From the NCBI RefSeq assembly GCF_016921195.1, contig NZ_JAFGYF010000001.1, forward strand, positions 620,001 to 684,000: DNA of 64,000 nucleotides. Reading direction: 5' to 3'. The notes beneath the pieces were generated by a model. That model was given only the letters and a program-made list of their open reading frames with translations. It searched no databases and had not been told where the DNA came from. Numbering within the stretch: position 1 is the stretch's first letter; each line of letters opens with the position of its first letter. Of this stretch, positions 17,216 to 25,800 are shown one piece after another. This DNA is from Cellulosimicrobium cellulans (lineage in GTDB: Bacteria > Actinomycetota > Actinomycetes > Actinomycetales > Cellulomonadaceae). Position numbers and translations under genes: made by a program.

Positions 17216-20200
17216 TCAGGGTGACGCTCGATGCCCGTCCGGGCGTGGTACGGGCGTCGCGCGCCCTCGGACCGCGCGCACGAGCGTCCCGACACCGACG
17301 AGCGCCAGCGCAGCGAGCACCGCGCCCCCGAGCCCCGCCCCGGTGAGCGGCAGGCCGTCGGCCGGGGCCGCGGCGTCGGCCGGGGGCGCCCCGGGTTGCG
17401 AGGGTTCCGCCGGGTCCCCCGGTCCCGGCGGCTGTGGATGCGGCGGCACGACGTGGGTGGTCGTCCGGCAGTCCGGCGCGCTGTCGGCGCAGGCCTCGGC
17501 CCCGTCCGCGGTGACCGCGTTGGTCAGGGTGACGTCGGTGGCGTCGTCGTCGACCACGACCTGGTAGGTGAGCGTCGCGGAGGGGTCCAGGAGCGGGACC
17601 GTCCAGGTGAGAGTCGTCCCGTCCAGGGCCGCCGTGCCGGCGCTCGCCTCGACGCTGGCCTCGACGAGCGTCGCGTGGGCGAGCACTCCCGAGAGGTCGT
17701 CGACGACGACGAGGTCGTGGGGGCGTTCCGCACCTCCGCCCAGGTCTGTCGCCGAGAGGGTGTAGGTGATCGTGCTCCCCGGCGTGACGCGGGAGCCGGG
17801 CTCCGGGTCGCTCGACTTCTCGACCGTCCAGGTCGATGGCTCGGCGACGTTGCGGAACGTGCAGATGATCCCGGCGAGGGGGTCGACGGTCACGGTCGCG
17901 ACCGCGCGCGGGGTGGGCCCCGCACCGCACTGGATCCCGGCGAGGGCGTAGCCGTCGGGCGCGTCGGGCGCAGCGTTCTCGGAGAGCTCGTACACCGTGC
18001 CCGGTCGGACGAAGAACCGGAGGCCGAGCGGGGACGAGGTGCCGGGGACCGTCACGGGCTCCAGATCGGCCGGGAGGTCGTCGCCGACGGGTGTGGCCGT
18101 GAGTGACCATGCGCTCGGCGGCGCCGGCGACCCGTCGCCGTTCTCGACGACCTTGCGCAGCGCGAGCTGTGCGGTCCGGTTCACGATCTCGCAGGACGTG
18201 TGCTGCCCGAGCGGGGGTACGACGCCGCCGGTGAGACCGTCGACGACGGCGTCGAACACCGTGCCGTCGGCACTGACGGTGCGGCAGTACGCGGAGCCGG
18301 TCGAGCCGGGGTACTGGGAGCTGTCGCCCCGGAGGTCGTTCTGGACGTACCAGGGAGGCCCACCGGCCTCCGTGATCTCGTAGGGCACGTCGGGGGTGAC
18401 CTCGACCTCGGTGACAGCGGGAGTTCCTGTCGCACCGCTGATGACCCCCGGTGCGGTGCCGTCGGGTCCGGTGGCCGTCAGGGTCCACGCTCCGGGGCTG
18501 GTGGCCCCGCCCAGCACGGCCTTCGAGAGCGTGAGCAGCGTGGGACACGTGAGGGTGTTGGTGACCGCGACCGTCGTCTCCGGTGCCGTGAGCGTCACGT
18601 CGTAGAAGGCGCTGACGGCCGGCGGAGCGCCCGGATCGCCGGGGTCGCGAGGGGCCGCCGGGAAGTCGTCGCCGACGGGCTGCCCGTTGATCGCGGTCAC
18701 CGTCGCACTGTCGAGCGTGCACAGATCGAGCGACCCGACGTCGACCGTCTCGGCCAGACCGACCGTGTCGCCCTCGTTGAAGACCCGAGGTGGGCTCGGA
18801 GCCCACCCCGCGGTCGTGGGCGGGCGGACCCCCTCCGTGTCCGGAGGGTCCAGCCACAGCTCGGCGGAGAGACCGGGTGGTTGCTCGCCGTTCTCGAGCT
18901 CCACACCGTTGACCACCCATGTCTTGCTGACGCTCAGGCTCGCACGCGGGGCGGGCGCCTGGTTGTAGATCACGCAGCTCACCGCGCTCCCGGAGCTCAT
19001 CGGGAACGAGAAGCCCGGGCTCTCGGCGTCTCCCGTGTTCGAGACCTCGAGGGCGACACCCTCCGGCTGGTCCGCGGTCCTGAGCGTGCAGACGGCGTTG
19101 GATCCCGCCACGGGGACGACCGTGTGACCCGGTTGCTGCGCCTCGGTCACGGTGACCGTGGTCTCGCCCGGAAAGTCCTCGAGGGGGAAGTTGACGGCGC
19201 CCGTGCCGTCGTCGGTGGTGGTCTGGGTCCCCGGGAGTCCGCCGATGTCGGGTGTCGAGTCGGCGGTGAACGTCCACCCCGGTCCTGCCGGTGCGGCGTC
19301 GTCGAGGGTGCCGCCGGGCGGGACGATCGCCTTGACCACGGAGAGCGAGGGAGCGCACTTGGCGAAGACCAGCTCACGGAGCGCGGCGCCGGCCTCGGCG
19401 AAGCCTGTCCGGTAGAAGTCGGCCGTCTCCGCGTTGCCCCCCGTGAACTCCTCGGTGCCGGACAGCGACGCGAGGTTGAGCGCGGCCTGGTCGCTCGCGA
19501 CGCCGGAGCCCACGCCGACGGACAGCACACGCGTTCCCTCCGCCTTCAGCGCGTTGGCCGAGAAGATGCCGTTCTCCAGCTCACGGAAACGGGTGTTGGA
19601 CCCGTTGCCCTGGTTGGGGTCGCCGTAGTAGGTGGGGTTGCCGTCCGTGATGACGACAGTGAGGTCGTAGGTCTCGCTCGCCTCGGCCACGGCCGCCACG
19701 CCACGGTCCCAGTTGGTGCCACCGCCCACGCCCCAGCCTGCGTACAGCGCCTTGAAAGCCTCGGCGTCCGCCGTCGTCGAGATCGGGAAGTGTCCGGGGT
19801 AGTTCGCCGAACCGTCGGCGGGCGAGACGCGGGAGAACGTGAACAGCGACATGCGCGACGGCGTGCCCGTGAGGGCGTCGACGAACGTGTCCGCCGAGGC
19901 CTTGAGGTCCGGCAGGTTCGCTCCCACCGACCCCGACAGGTCGAGGAGCAGCGCGACGTCGAGCCCGCACCGGCCGGGCAGCGGCGGATTGGCGCGCGAC
20001 TGCTGCCAGACGCCGCTCGAGGCGTTTCGCGTCTGGCTCTGGGACACCATGAAGGTCGACGTACCTCCGGGTGAGCCCGACGTGACGACCTGGTCCGCGT
20101 ACACCGCGGGGGTCTGGAACTCGTACCGGGTGGCCTGGGCCGAGCCGCTCAGCGTCGTGCTCAGCGAGTCGTTCGGGTACCAGCCGGGCGGGACGCCGAC

Positions 20201-20572
20201 CTGGCGGACGAAGAAGCGGACGCCGCAGTTCTCGCCACCTCCCGCGCACGTGCCGGTCGGTCCCCGCTGTGCGTCGGGCACGACGAAGCTGCAGTCGCCC
20301 TCGGCGTCGGAGGTGCACGTGCCCCACTCCTGCGTGACCGGCGCGACGCCACCCGCGCCGCGGAAGAGCTGGAGGACGACGCCGGGCAAGCCTGCCACCG
20401 TGTTGACCCCGGTCCGGTCGCCGCCAGCGCGCACGCTGACGACCGCCTGGTTCACCGCGGGATCCGGCACCGCGGCCTCAGCGCGCGGTCCGGCGCCGGG
20501 CGCAGCCACCCAGGCGAGCAGGACGAGCAGGACGAGAGCCACCACCGTGCCGTGCGCGCGAGCCGCAGCCAT
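17216..20572 (-). CDS. Sortase-anchored von Willebrand A adhesin (LPLTG)
   Basis: A 1,118-residue secreted surface protein. The signal peptide is at about residues 8-34 (ending near AEAA). A prealbumin/SpaA-like segment is followed by a VWA domain (about 200-410) whose metal site is DLSGS (211-215), with GGTNWDRG and VVITDGNP. Several SpaA/Cna-B-like and DUF11-like beta domains come next. The C-terminus has LPLTG at 1074-1078, a membrane helix and a basic tail, which makes it a sortase substrate. The layout resembles pilus-tip or matrix-binding adhesins. GGAG lies upstream of the ATG. No sortase or other pilin is adjacent. Confidence 0.9.
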   Translation of the reverse strand: MAAARAHGTVVALVLLVLLAWVAAPGAGPRAEAAVPDPAVNQAVVSVRAGGDRTGVNTVAGLPGVVLQLFRGAGGVAPVTQEWGTCTSDAEGDCSFVVPDAQRGPTGTCAGGGENCGVRFFVRQVGVPPGWYPNDSLSTTLSGSAQATRYEFQTPAVYADQVVTSGSPGGTSTFMVSQSQTRNASSGVWQQSRANPPLPGRCGLDVALLLDLSGSVGANLPDLKASADTFVDALTGTPSRMSLFTFSRVSPADGSANYPGHFPISTTADAEAFKALYAGWGVGGGTNWDRGVAAVAEASETYDLTVVITDGNPTYYGDPNQGNGSNTRFRELENGIFSANALKAEGTRVLSVGVGSGVASDQAALNLASLSGTEEFTGGNAETADFYRTGFAEAGAALRELVFAKCAPSLSVVKAIVPPGGTLDDAAPAGPGWTFTADSTPDIGGLPGTQTTTDDGTGAVNFPLEDFPGETTVTVTEAQQPGHTVVPVAGSNAVCTLRTADQPEGVALEVSNTGDAESPGFSFPMSSGSAVSCVIYNQAPAPRASLSVSKTWVVNGVELENGEQPPGLSAELWLDPPDTEGVRPPTTAGWAPSPPRVFNEGDTVGLAETVDVGSLDLCTLDSATVTAINGQPVGDDFPAAPRDPGDPGAPPAVSAFYDVTLTAPETTVAVTNTLTCPTLLTLSKAVLGGATSPGAWTLTATGPDGTAPGVISGATGTPAVTEVEVTPDVPYEITEAGGPPWYVQNDLRGDSSQYPGSTGSAYCRTVSADGTVFDAVVDGLTGGVVPPLGQHTSCEIVNRTAQLALRKVVENGDGSPAPPSAWSLTATPVGDDLPADLEPVTVPGTSSPLGLRFFVRPGTVYELSENAAPDAPDGYALAGIQCGAGPTPRAVATVTVDPLAGIICTFRNVAEPSTWTVEKSSDPEPGSRVTPGSTITYTLSATDLGGGAERPHDLVVVDDLSGVLAHATLVEASVEASAGTAALDGTTLTWTVPLLDPSATLTYQVVVDDDATDVTLTNAVTADGAEACADSAPDCRTTTHVVPPHPQPPGPGDPAEPSQPGAPPADAAAPADGLPLTGAGLGGAVLAALALVGVGTLVRAVRGRATPVPRPDGHRASP

Positions 20573-20905
20573 ACGATCTCCGATCGCCGGCGCCCGGCAC
20601 CCCCGTGCACCGGGCTCCCGGCCTCAAGTGTCACCCGCGCTCGACGACCGCTCAACCGCGAGCCGGCGCCTGCACTTCGCCCCGCGGGAGCGTGCCGGGG
20701 CGACGCGGAGCGCTCGCAGGGCTCCCAGGTGCAGGGACGCTCCGGTGACCTGCGTCCGCGGCACCCGCGCCTTGCGCCCCGACCCGGATCCCGGTCGCGG
20801 TGGTCACCATGTCGCGGCGGAGGAAGCTGATTTCTGTTTGCGCGCACGAGGCGTTCGTGCGCGATCACCCGCCGTCCGTCCGAGGCGTCGGCTAACCTGC
20901 TCGCG
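20573..20905. other. 333-bp divergent intergenic region
   Basis: No convincing gene is present. It must hold the promoter of the VWA adhesin (minus strand) and the leaderless promoter of the downstream DUF3592 gene (-10 TAACCT at 20893-20898, 7 nt before the ATG). An inverted repeat CGCGCAC (20841-20847) / GTGCGCG (20857-20863) lies next to the AT-richer stretch CTGATTTCTGTTTG (20827-20840) and may be a regulator site. Confidence 0.5.
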
Positions 20906-21307
20906 ATGTCAGCCTTCGGTGTCCTCCTGGTGGTCGGCGCGAGCGTCGCCGCGCTCGGTCTCATCTTCTGGCTCGTCGGCTTCGCTGTGGGCCGGGGTCG
21001 CCGGCGCGGCTGGGTACGGACGACGGGCACGTGGACCAGGTTCGAGACCCGTCTCGTGCGGTCGAGCCGGGTGACCTTCAGGACGCCCGACGGGCAGGAG
21101 CATCACGTCTACCCCGCCATGAACGCGACGTCCGTCCGCCCGAACGGCACCGTCCCGGTCGCGTACGACCCCGGTCACCCGAGCCGTGCCGTGATCGACA
21201 CGTTCTACCACCGCGGAGACGTGCTGAAGACGATCGGCGCGGCCCTCGTCGGGCTGGCGGTGCTCACCGTCGTCGTCGCGGTGGTCGTGCTGCGTCCGGC
21301 ACCGTAG
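20906..21307 (+). CDS. DUF3592-like membrane protein
   Basis: A 133-residue protein with one N-terminal transmembrane helix (about 5-27), a beta-rich extracytoplasmic domain (VTFRTPDGQEHHVYPAM, then VAYDPGHPSRAVID) and a second helix at about 107-130. This is the pattern of DUF3592. The function is unknown. The ATG has TAACCT seven nt upstream and no ribosome site. Confidence 0.8.
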   Translation: MSAFGVLLVVGASVAALGLIFWLVGFAVGRGRRRGWVRTTGTWTRFETRLVRSSRVTFRTPDGQEHHVYPAMNATSVRPNGTVPVAYDPGHPSRAVIDTFYHRGDVLKTIGAALVGLAVLTVVVAVVVLRPAP

Positions 21308-21367
21308 GAGGCCGGCCGGACGGCCGAGCCCGCACAGCGGGTGCCACTCGTCACGGCGCGACATCGC

Positions 21368-21634
21368 TCAGCGTCTCTCGACGTGGGGACCACTGCCGCG
21401 GTGCTTGGTACGGATGGCGTCGATGAGCTCCCGGCCGTCGTCGTCGAGGGTGGTGGCTCCGCCGACGAGGACGAGGGTGGTGAGGAACAGGGCTGCGTCG
21501 CGCAGGAAGGCGACGTCGTCGCCGTCGTCCGGCCCGACGGCCAGGCTCATGGCGTCGTCGATGACGGCCCGCTGCTCGGGCGTCATGGGGCCGAGCGAGT
21601 CGATGTACGCGCCGACGTCGAACGGCTCGCTCAC
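21368..21634 (-). CDS. Small hypothetical protein
   Basis: From the GTG at 21634 the product is 88 residues (VSEPFDVGAYIDSLGPMTPE and onward). It is acidic with a hydrophobic stretch at about 42-60 (DVAFLRDAALFLTTLVLVGG). This start is preferred because GGGGAGGGG lies a few nt upstream; an ATG at 21661 and a GTG further up are also in frame. No family is recognised. A TetR-type operator-like palindrome lies about 180 bp upstream. Confidence 0.6.
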   Translation of the reverse strand: MSEPFDVGAYIDSLGPMTPEQRAVIDDAMSLAVGPDDGDDVAFLRDAALFLTTLVLVGGATTLDDDGRELIDAIRTKHRGSGPHVERR

Positions 21635-21948
21635 CTGGCCCCTCCCCCCAGAGGTCGCCATCGTCGCGATGGCCAGTTCTGCTGATCGTGCGGTCGTGCT
21701 CACCGGATCTGTCTCCGTGCCGAATGCTCCACGCACCCGTCGGTACGGCGACGCCGACGGGCGCGTGCGCGACCGCTTCTCGGGTGTGGCCGCACATTCA
21801 CACCGTACGTAGTTGGACGGGTGTCCAGTACTATCACGAGCGTCCGGTGTCGGGTTGTTGCAGGTAGAGAGGGTGTCAGCCGGGCGCGGTGATGCATGCC
21901 ACGACGCAATTTCACCCGGCGTTCCCCAGCAGGTTCATCAACGCGCGG
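21635..21948. other. Intergenic region with an orphan TetR-type operator
   Basis: No confident gene is seen. The palindrome TGGAC-GGGT-GTCCA (21814-21827), within TTGGACGGGTGTCCAGTAC, matches the form of many TetR-family operators and is followed by TACTAT. No TetR gene is adjacent. It probably regulates the small hypothetical gene to its left. Confidence 0.45.
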
Positions 21949-22512
21949 TCACGTCTGGTCGAGGGCGTCGGTGGTGGTGTCGGCGTGCTGGTCGAGGGTG
22001 AGGTGGCGTAGTGCGGTGGCGGCGTCGAGGACCTGGGTGAGGTGGTGGTCGCGGGCGGCGTGGATGGCGCACCACACGAGCTGGCGGGCGAGGGCGTCGT
22101 GGGTCTGGGTGAGGTGGGCCTGCTCGGCGCGGCGCATGGCGCGCACGAGTGCGGCGAACGCGGCGTCGCGGGGTGTGGGTGCTGGGTTGGTGCGGTGCAG
22201 GGTCAGGGCGGTGGTGGTGCGCACGTCGACGGCGTGGCGTAGCAGGTCGTAGCGGCCGGCGGCGGTTGCGGCGGCTCGGGGTCGGCGTCGGTGGGCGGGG
22301 CGTAGCAGGAGGTAGGTGTGGAAGTTCTGGAGGTCGTCGGTGGTGAGGTCGGGGGGCAGGACGGTGTCGATGCGGCGTGTGGTGCCGGTGAGCAGGGGGG
22401 CGACGTCGTCGGTGGGGGCGAGGGGGCCGGTGGGGTGGGTGTCGCGGGTGCGGACGAGGGTGGCGTAGCCGAACGGGGTCGGGACGATGATGCGGTGGAC
22501 GTCACGGTGCAT
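21949..22512 (-). CDS. Hypothetical protein with unusual codon use
   Basis: A 187-residue product beginning MHRDVHRIIVPTPFGYATLV; not recognised. It is rich in Thr, His, Arg and Asp, has no signal peptide or membrane segment, and the second half looks helical. GAGG lies just upstream of the ATG. Codons end in C far more than in G (ACC, GCC, CTC, CGC), whereas most neighbours mix C and G. This suggests a different origin or selection. It lies between the surface-protein genes, on the same strand as the large LATTG gene, after three hairpins. Confidence 0.65.
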   Translation of the reverse strand: MHRDVHRIIVPTPFGYATLVRTRDTHPTGPLAPTDDVAPLLTGTTRRIDTVLPPDLTTDDLQNFHTYLLLRPAHRRRPRAAATAAGRYDLLRHAVDVRTTTALTLHRTNPAPTPRDAAFAALVRAMRRAEQAHLTQTHDALARQLVWCAIHAARDHHLTQVLDAATALRHLTLDQHADTTTDALDQT

Positions 22513-22614
22513 GGTGGCCTCACAGGGCAGGGTGTGCGCGTCGACGGTGACGGGCGCCGGGACGAGGAAGCTGGGTGCCGCAGGTGCGCGGTAGCGGCGG
22601 TGTGGGGGTGGGGT

Positions 22615-22654
22615 GGCGGCCCGGCGCCCGGGCTTCTTCAGGCGCTGGGCCGCC
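22615..22654. terminator. Hairpin 1 of 3 downstream of the LATTG protein gene
   Basis: GGCGGCCCGGCGC (22615-22627) and GCGCTGGGCCGCC (22642-22654) form a 13-bp stem with one mismatch and a 14-nt loop. Confidence 0.55.
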
Positions 22655-22667
22655 GCCCCGTGGGGTG

Positions 22668-22700
22668 CCGGTTCGTGAGCGAGGGGCGGGCACGAACCGG
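22668..22700. terminator. Hairpin 2 of 3 downstream of the LATTG protein gene
   Basis: CCGGTTCGTG (22668-22677) and CACGAACCGG (22691-22700) form a perfect 10-bp stem with a 13-nt loop. Confidence 0.55.
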
Positions 22701-22707
22701 TGTCGGG

Positions 22708-22740
22708 TGAGGCCCGCCCGCTGGTGGTGGGCGGGCCTCA
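22708..22740 (-). terminator. Hairpin 3 of 3: main terminator of the LATTG protein gene
   Basis: TGAGGCCCGCCC (22708-22719), a 9-nt loop, and GGGCGGGCCTCA (22729-22740) form a perfect 12-bp stem about 75 bp past the stop codon of the 2,138-residue gene. Of the three it is the closest to that gene. Confidence 0.7.
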
Positions 22741-22813
22741 CGAATGGTCAGGGCACGGTCAGCTGGGTTGGCCGGTCGCCCCGCCCCCGTGGTCCGGGGC
22801 GACCGGCCATGCC

Positions 22814-25800
22814 TCAGCTGATCGTGGTGCGGCGGTTGCGGGCGACGACCAGCACGATCGCGCCGAGCAGGAGCAGCAACGCCGCCCCACCGGCGACCCA
22901 GGCGAGGGTCGCACCGGTGGTGGCGAGGGCCCCGCCGGGCTTGCCGGGCTTGCCCGGGGTCCCGGGCTTGTCCGGGGTGTCGCACGCCTCGGCGGTGTCG
23001 GTGAGCCCGTTGTGGGCGATGCCCGCGGTGTTCGCGAACCCGCCGTTGCCGTCGCTGCCCGGTGCGGGGCAGGCGAAGGTGGACTCGTTCACCGCGCCCG
23101 CGTCGAGGCTCGCGACGACCTGCACCTGGTAGGTGTGGGTCGCCCCCGCGGGCAGGCCCACGCCGCTGGCCACGACGTTGGCCGGGTCGCCCTCGGCGCC
23201 CTGACCCGTCCACGTGGACGACGCCGTGACGCCCTCGGGCGTCGCGGTCACCGTCGCTGTCTTGACCGTGATGCCCGCGCCGTAGCGCAGACGGTCGGTC
23301 AGGTCGTAGACCCCTGCCGTGGCGCCGTCGTTGCTGGCGGTGATGGTGTAGTTCACCGTCCAGGTCCCGTCGGCGTTCTTGGCGGGCTTGCCGTCCATGA
23401 CCTTGGTGATGTCGATGGAGGGCACCGGGGCGCAGTCCGTGTCGGTCTGCGTCCCACCCGTCTCGTCCGTCAGCGTGGCCGCGTTGTTCAGACCCTGCTC
23501 CAGCGTGTTCGACCCCGCCGGAACCGTGCACGCAGGCGAACCGGTCCCGTCCTCGTCCACGTCGCCGTCGGCGAAGTGCAGGGGCACGTTCGCGACCACG
23601 GTCACGCGGTAGACGTGCGGGGCATACCCGTCGTCGTCCAGACCCGCGATGGCCACACCGGTGGCGATCCGCTGATCGCCGTCACCGTCGAACCCGCTGT
23701 TAACAGTCACACCCTGCGGGCCGGTGACGTTCACCGAGTCCACGGTGATGACCGGGGCGAAGAGCAGCTCGTCGTCCAGGTCGTACGTGGTCGCCTCGGT
23801 GCCGACGTTGCCCACGGTGAGGTCGTAGACGACTTCCCACTTGCCATCCCCGACGGGCTTGGCCGAGACCAGGGCCTTGTCCAGGGTCGGCTTGCCGGGA
23901 CGCACGCACTCGTCGTCGGAGTCCTCGATCCCGTTCCAGCCGATGCTGGCGACGTTGTTCAGGCCACCCGGCACCGTGGAACCGTCACCGGTGGTGCAGG
24001 TGTCAGTCTCGGGGATCTCGACGTCGGTCAGGTCCGCGGAGTACCGGACCGTGACCGTGTAGGTGTGCACGACCGGGGCGGTGCCCGCGCCGTCGATCGG
24101 CTGACCCGTCACGACCCGGACGTCGCCGACACCGTTGAAGCCGGGGTTGATCCCCACCGACGCCGGAGCATCGGTGACGACGTCCTGGATCCCGACGATC
24201 GTGACCCCGTCGCCCGGGGCCAGGGTGTCGTCCAGGTCGTAGATCCCGGCGCCCGGGCCCCGGTTGGTCGCCGTGACCTCGTAGACCACGTCGTAGACAC
24301 CGTCCTGCCCGGCCACGGGGGTGACCGCACCCGACAGGGACTTGGTGATCTCGATCAGCGGCAGCGGCGCGCAGTCCTCGTCCTCGGACGTCTCGCCGTT
24401 GTGCTCGAGCTCGACCGTGTTCGCCAGCCCGCCGTTCTCACCGGACCCCGGTGCAGGGCAGGTCAGGTCCGCGGGGGTGACAACGTCCAGGTCGAGAGAC
24501 ACCACGACCTGCACCTGGTACGTGTGCGTGCCACCGGCGTCCAGGTTGACGCCACCGGCGATCAGGTTGGCCGCGTCCTTGATGTCACCGCCCTGACCGG
24601 TCCACCCGGCCTCGGCCGTGACCCCTGCCGGCGTCGTGATGACGTCGGCGGACTCGACCGTGATCCCGTTGCCGTACCGGAGCTGGTCGCGCACGTCGTA
24701 CTCGCCCGCGGCCTGGCCCGTGTTGGTCGCGACCAGGTCGTAGGTGATGGTCCACGTCCCGTCACCGTTCGGCGTCGGACCGTCCGAGATCGACTTGTCG
24801 ATCCCGATCAGGGGCAGGGACGCGCACGCGTCGTCCTCGGCGATGATCCCGTTGTGGTCCAGGCTGACCGAGTTCGCCAGCCCACCCTTGTCACCCGACC
24901 CGGGGGGCGGGCACTGCAGGTTCACCGGATCGATCGTCGCCTCGTCCATCTCGACGACGACCTCGACCTGATAGGTGTGAACCCCACCGGCGGCCAGCGT
25001 CACGTCGCCCGCGATCAGGTTCTGCGGCGACCTCTTGTCCGGGCCCAGACCCGTCCAGGAGCCCTCCGCCGTCACCCCGGTCGGAGTGGTGACGACGTCG
25101 GCGGAGACGATGTCGATGCCGGTGCCGTAGTCGAGCCGGTCGAACACGTCGTACTCACCTGCGTCACCGCCCACGTTCTCCGCGACGATGTCGTACGTGA
25201 TCGTGAACGTGCCGTCACCGTTCGGGGTCGGGCCGTTGCTGATCGTCTTGTCGACGGTGATGTACGCGATCGTGATGCACGCGGTCGCCTCGTCGGTCAG
25301 GTCGTTGTGCTCGACCCCGGCCGCGTTCGACAGGCCACCGTTGTCGCCCTCACCGAGCGCGGAGCACGGCGTGATCACCGGCACCCCGGTCACACCGTCG
25401 GCGATGCCGACGATGACCTCGACCTGGTACGTGTGGCTACCACCCGCAGGCAGGGCCACACCGGAGGCGATCACGTTCTCCGCCGCACCCTCGGCACCCA
25501 GACCGGTCCACGACGCGTTCGGCGTGACACCGGCCGGCGCCGTGACGACGCTGCCAGAGACGACCTCCAGGTCGCCGTCGGCGGTCATGCGGTCGGTGAC
25601 CTCGTAGGTGCCCTCGACCTCGCCGTCGTTGGTGGCGACGATGTCGTAGGTCACCGTCCAGGTCCCGTCCCCGTTCGGGGTCGGGCCCGCGGACACGGTC
25701 TTGGTGATGTCGATCGACGGGATCGGCGCGCACGCCTGGTCGTCCTCGACCTCACCACGACCATCGGTCAGCTGGGAGGTGTTGTTGAACCCCTGCTCAG

